From contig CAVPOB010000008.1 in the NCBI GenBank assembly GCA_963706835.1, positions 230,808 to 294,807 of the forward strand: DNA of 64,000 bases. Direction: 5' to 3'. Positions 62,850-64,000 of this stretch are shown here, piece by piece (position 1 is the stretch's first letter; each line of letters begins with the position of its first letter). A model generated the notes under the pieces. It was not told the origin of the DNA, ran no database searches, and saw nothing but the letters and a program-made list of their open reading frames with translations. Source of the DNA: CAVXYG01 sp963706835. GTDB lineage: Bacteria > Actinomycetota > Actinomycetes > S36-B12 > GCA-2699445. The position numbers and the translations under genes were made by a program.

Positions 62850-64000
62850 ATGAGCGGCTTCGACTACGACGTCCTGATCGTCGGCTCCGGGTTCGGCGGC
62901 TCGGTCAGCGCGCTGCGGCTGACGGAGAAGGGCTACCGGGTCGGCGTCCTGGAGGCCGGCCGCCGGTTCACCGACGCGGACTTCCCGAAGACGTCGTGGC
63001 GGCGTGCGGGACTTCGTGTTCGCGCCGCAGCTGGGGCTGCTCGGCATCCAGCGGATCCATGCCCTGCCCGACGTCGTCGCTGCTCGCCGGGGCCGGGGTC
63101 GGCGGCGGCTCGCTGGTCTACGCCAACACGCTGTACGTGCCGCCGAAGGCGTTCTTCGAGGATCGGCAGTGGGCGGGGATCACCGATTGGGCCGACGAGA
63201 CTGGCCCCGTACTACGACCAGGCGATGCGGATGCTCGGCGTGGTCCAGTACGACGGCCACACCCCGGCCGACGTCGTCATGAAGGCCGTCGCCGACGACA
63301 TGGGGGTCGGGCACACCTACACCACGACCCCGGTGGGCGTGTTCTTCGGCGAGGGACCCGGCGTGGAGTCCCCGGATCCGTTCTTCGGCGGCAAGGGCCC
63401 GGCGCGGACCGGCTGCATCGAGTGCGGCGAATGCATGACGGGCTGCCGGCACAACGCCAAGAACACCCTGCCCAAGAACTACCTCGGCCTCGCCGAGGCG
63501 GCGGGGGCGACGGTGCACCCGATGACCACGGTGACCGCGCTGAAGCCGCTGCCGGACGGCGGGTACGCGGTCCGCGTGCAGCGCACCGGGTCGACGTCGA
63601 AGCGGCTGCGGCGCACCCTGACCGCCGAGCACGTCATCATGGCGGCGGGCACGTACAACACCCAGAAGTTGCTGCACCAGATGAAGGACCGCGGGCTGCT
63701 GCCGCGCCTGTCGCCGATGCTGGGCAAGCTCAGCCGCACCAACTCCGAGGCGCTGCTCGGCGCGGTCGCGACACCACCCGACGTCGACTACACCGAGGGC
63801 GTGGCGATCACCTCGTCGTTCTTCCCCGAGCCGCACACGCATGTGGAGCCGGTCCGCTACGGCAAGGGCTCCAACCTCATGGCGCTGCTCGGCACGATGC
63901 TGACCGAGGAGGAGCCCGGCGTGCCCCGGTGGCGGACGTGGCTGCGCGAGGTCGCCAGCACCCGGGCCACGCGGCCCGTTCGGCGCGGGTGCACCGGACG
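62850..64000 (+). CDS. choD: ChoD-like GMC oxidoreductase (four frameshifts; 3' end outside window)
   Basis: FAD-dependent oxidoreductase whose family includes mycobacterial ChoD, annotated as cholesterol oxidase. ATG 62850 gives YDVLIVGSGFGGSVSALRLT (FAD motif). GAGVGGGSLVYANTLYVPPK follows. A Cys-rich stretch ARTGCIECGECMTGCRHNAK may bind an iron-sulfur cluster, as seen in ChoD-like sequences. Extra bases at about 63003, 63079 and 63200, and a missing base near 63958, break the frame. The guaB-guaB3-choD order supports the call. The true substrate is unproven in this family. Confidence 0.85.
   Translation, partial: MSGFDYDVLIVGSGFGGSVSALRLTEKGYRVGVLEAGRRFTDADFPKTSWRRAGLRVRAAAGAARHPADPCPARRRRCSPGPGSAAARWSTPTRCTCRRRRSSRIGSGRGSPIGPTRLAPYYDQAMRMLGVVQYDGHTPADVVMKAVADDMGVGHTYTTTPVGVFFGEGPGVESPDPFFGGKGPARTGCIECGECMTGCRHNAKNTLPKNYLGLAEAAGATVHPMTTVTALKPLPDGGYAVRVQRTGSTSKRLRRTLTAEHVIMAAGTYNTQKLLHQMKDRGLLPRLSPMLGKLSRTNSEALLGAVATPPDVDYTEGVAITSSFFPEPHTHVEPVRYGKGSNLMALLGTMLTEEEPGVPRWRTWLREVASTRATRPVRRGCTG

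Overview
This is a high-GC, actinobacterial chromosome segment. Almost every recognisable gene lies on the + strand. The evidence for Actinobacteria is the gene order, a WhiB3/WhiD-type iron-sulfur regulator, a BldM-type orphan response regulator, lid-less adenylate kinase, a His-tailed GroEL1-type chaperonin, and apparently leaderless promoters with a TANNNT -10 box. The gene order from alr through tsaEB-rimI-tsaD-groESL-whiB3 to guaB-guaB3-choD matches what is known from Mycobacterium and Streptomyces. I cannot place it below phylum.

Layout. 1-12.0 kb: secE end, nusG, rplK, rplA, an L10-leader region, rplJ, rplL, rpoB, rpoC. 12.0-14.2 kb: a repeat-rich spacer and one minus-strand secreted-protein gene. 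14.3-19.0 kb: str operon (rpsL, rpsG, fusA, tuf). 19.1-31.4 kb: S10-spc cluster through secY, adk and map. 32.4-37.3 kb: infA, rpmJ, rpsM, rpsK, rpsD, rpoA, rplQ, truA. 37.5-38.4 kb: a carbamate kinase gene placed between ribosomal clusters. 39.0-46.7 kb: rplM, rpsI, glmM, glmS, acpS, nnr, alr. 46.7-50.4 kb: a hydrolase, then the t6A/acetyltransferase genes tsaE, tsaB, rimI, tsaD. 51.6-53.8 kb: CIRCE-controlled groES-groEL. 53.9-56.8 kb: a regulatory island (whiB3-like, MerR/B12-like, an unknown TPR-like protein, bldM-like). 56.9-64 kb: guaB, guaB3, glpD, gabD2 and a truncated choD.

Two things stand out. First, five long spacers carry copies of one composite repeat family, built from about 19-bp modules (TGCACCC plus a run of five G). 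The modules form roughly 64-bp direct units followed by inverted units of about 62-82 bp, with a shared end GGGGACGTCTGCACC. Three copies point one way and two the other, and four of the five lie upstream of essential operons. Second, about 33 single-base frameshifts interrupt otherwise well-conserved essential genes. Nearly all are +1, and they cluster at 15-25 kb, 37-38 kb and 62.7-64 kb, while other stretches are clean. Residual sequencing error is the simplest reading, but the bias is strong enough to check.

No rRNA, tRNA, CRISPR array, prophage or intact insertion sequence was recognised.
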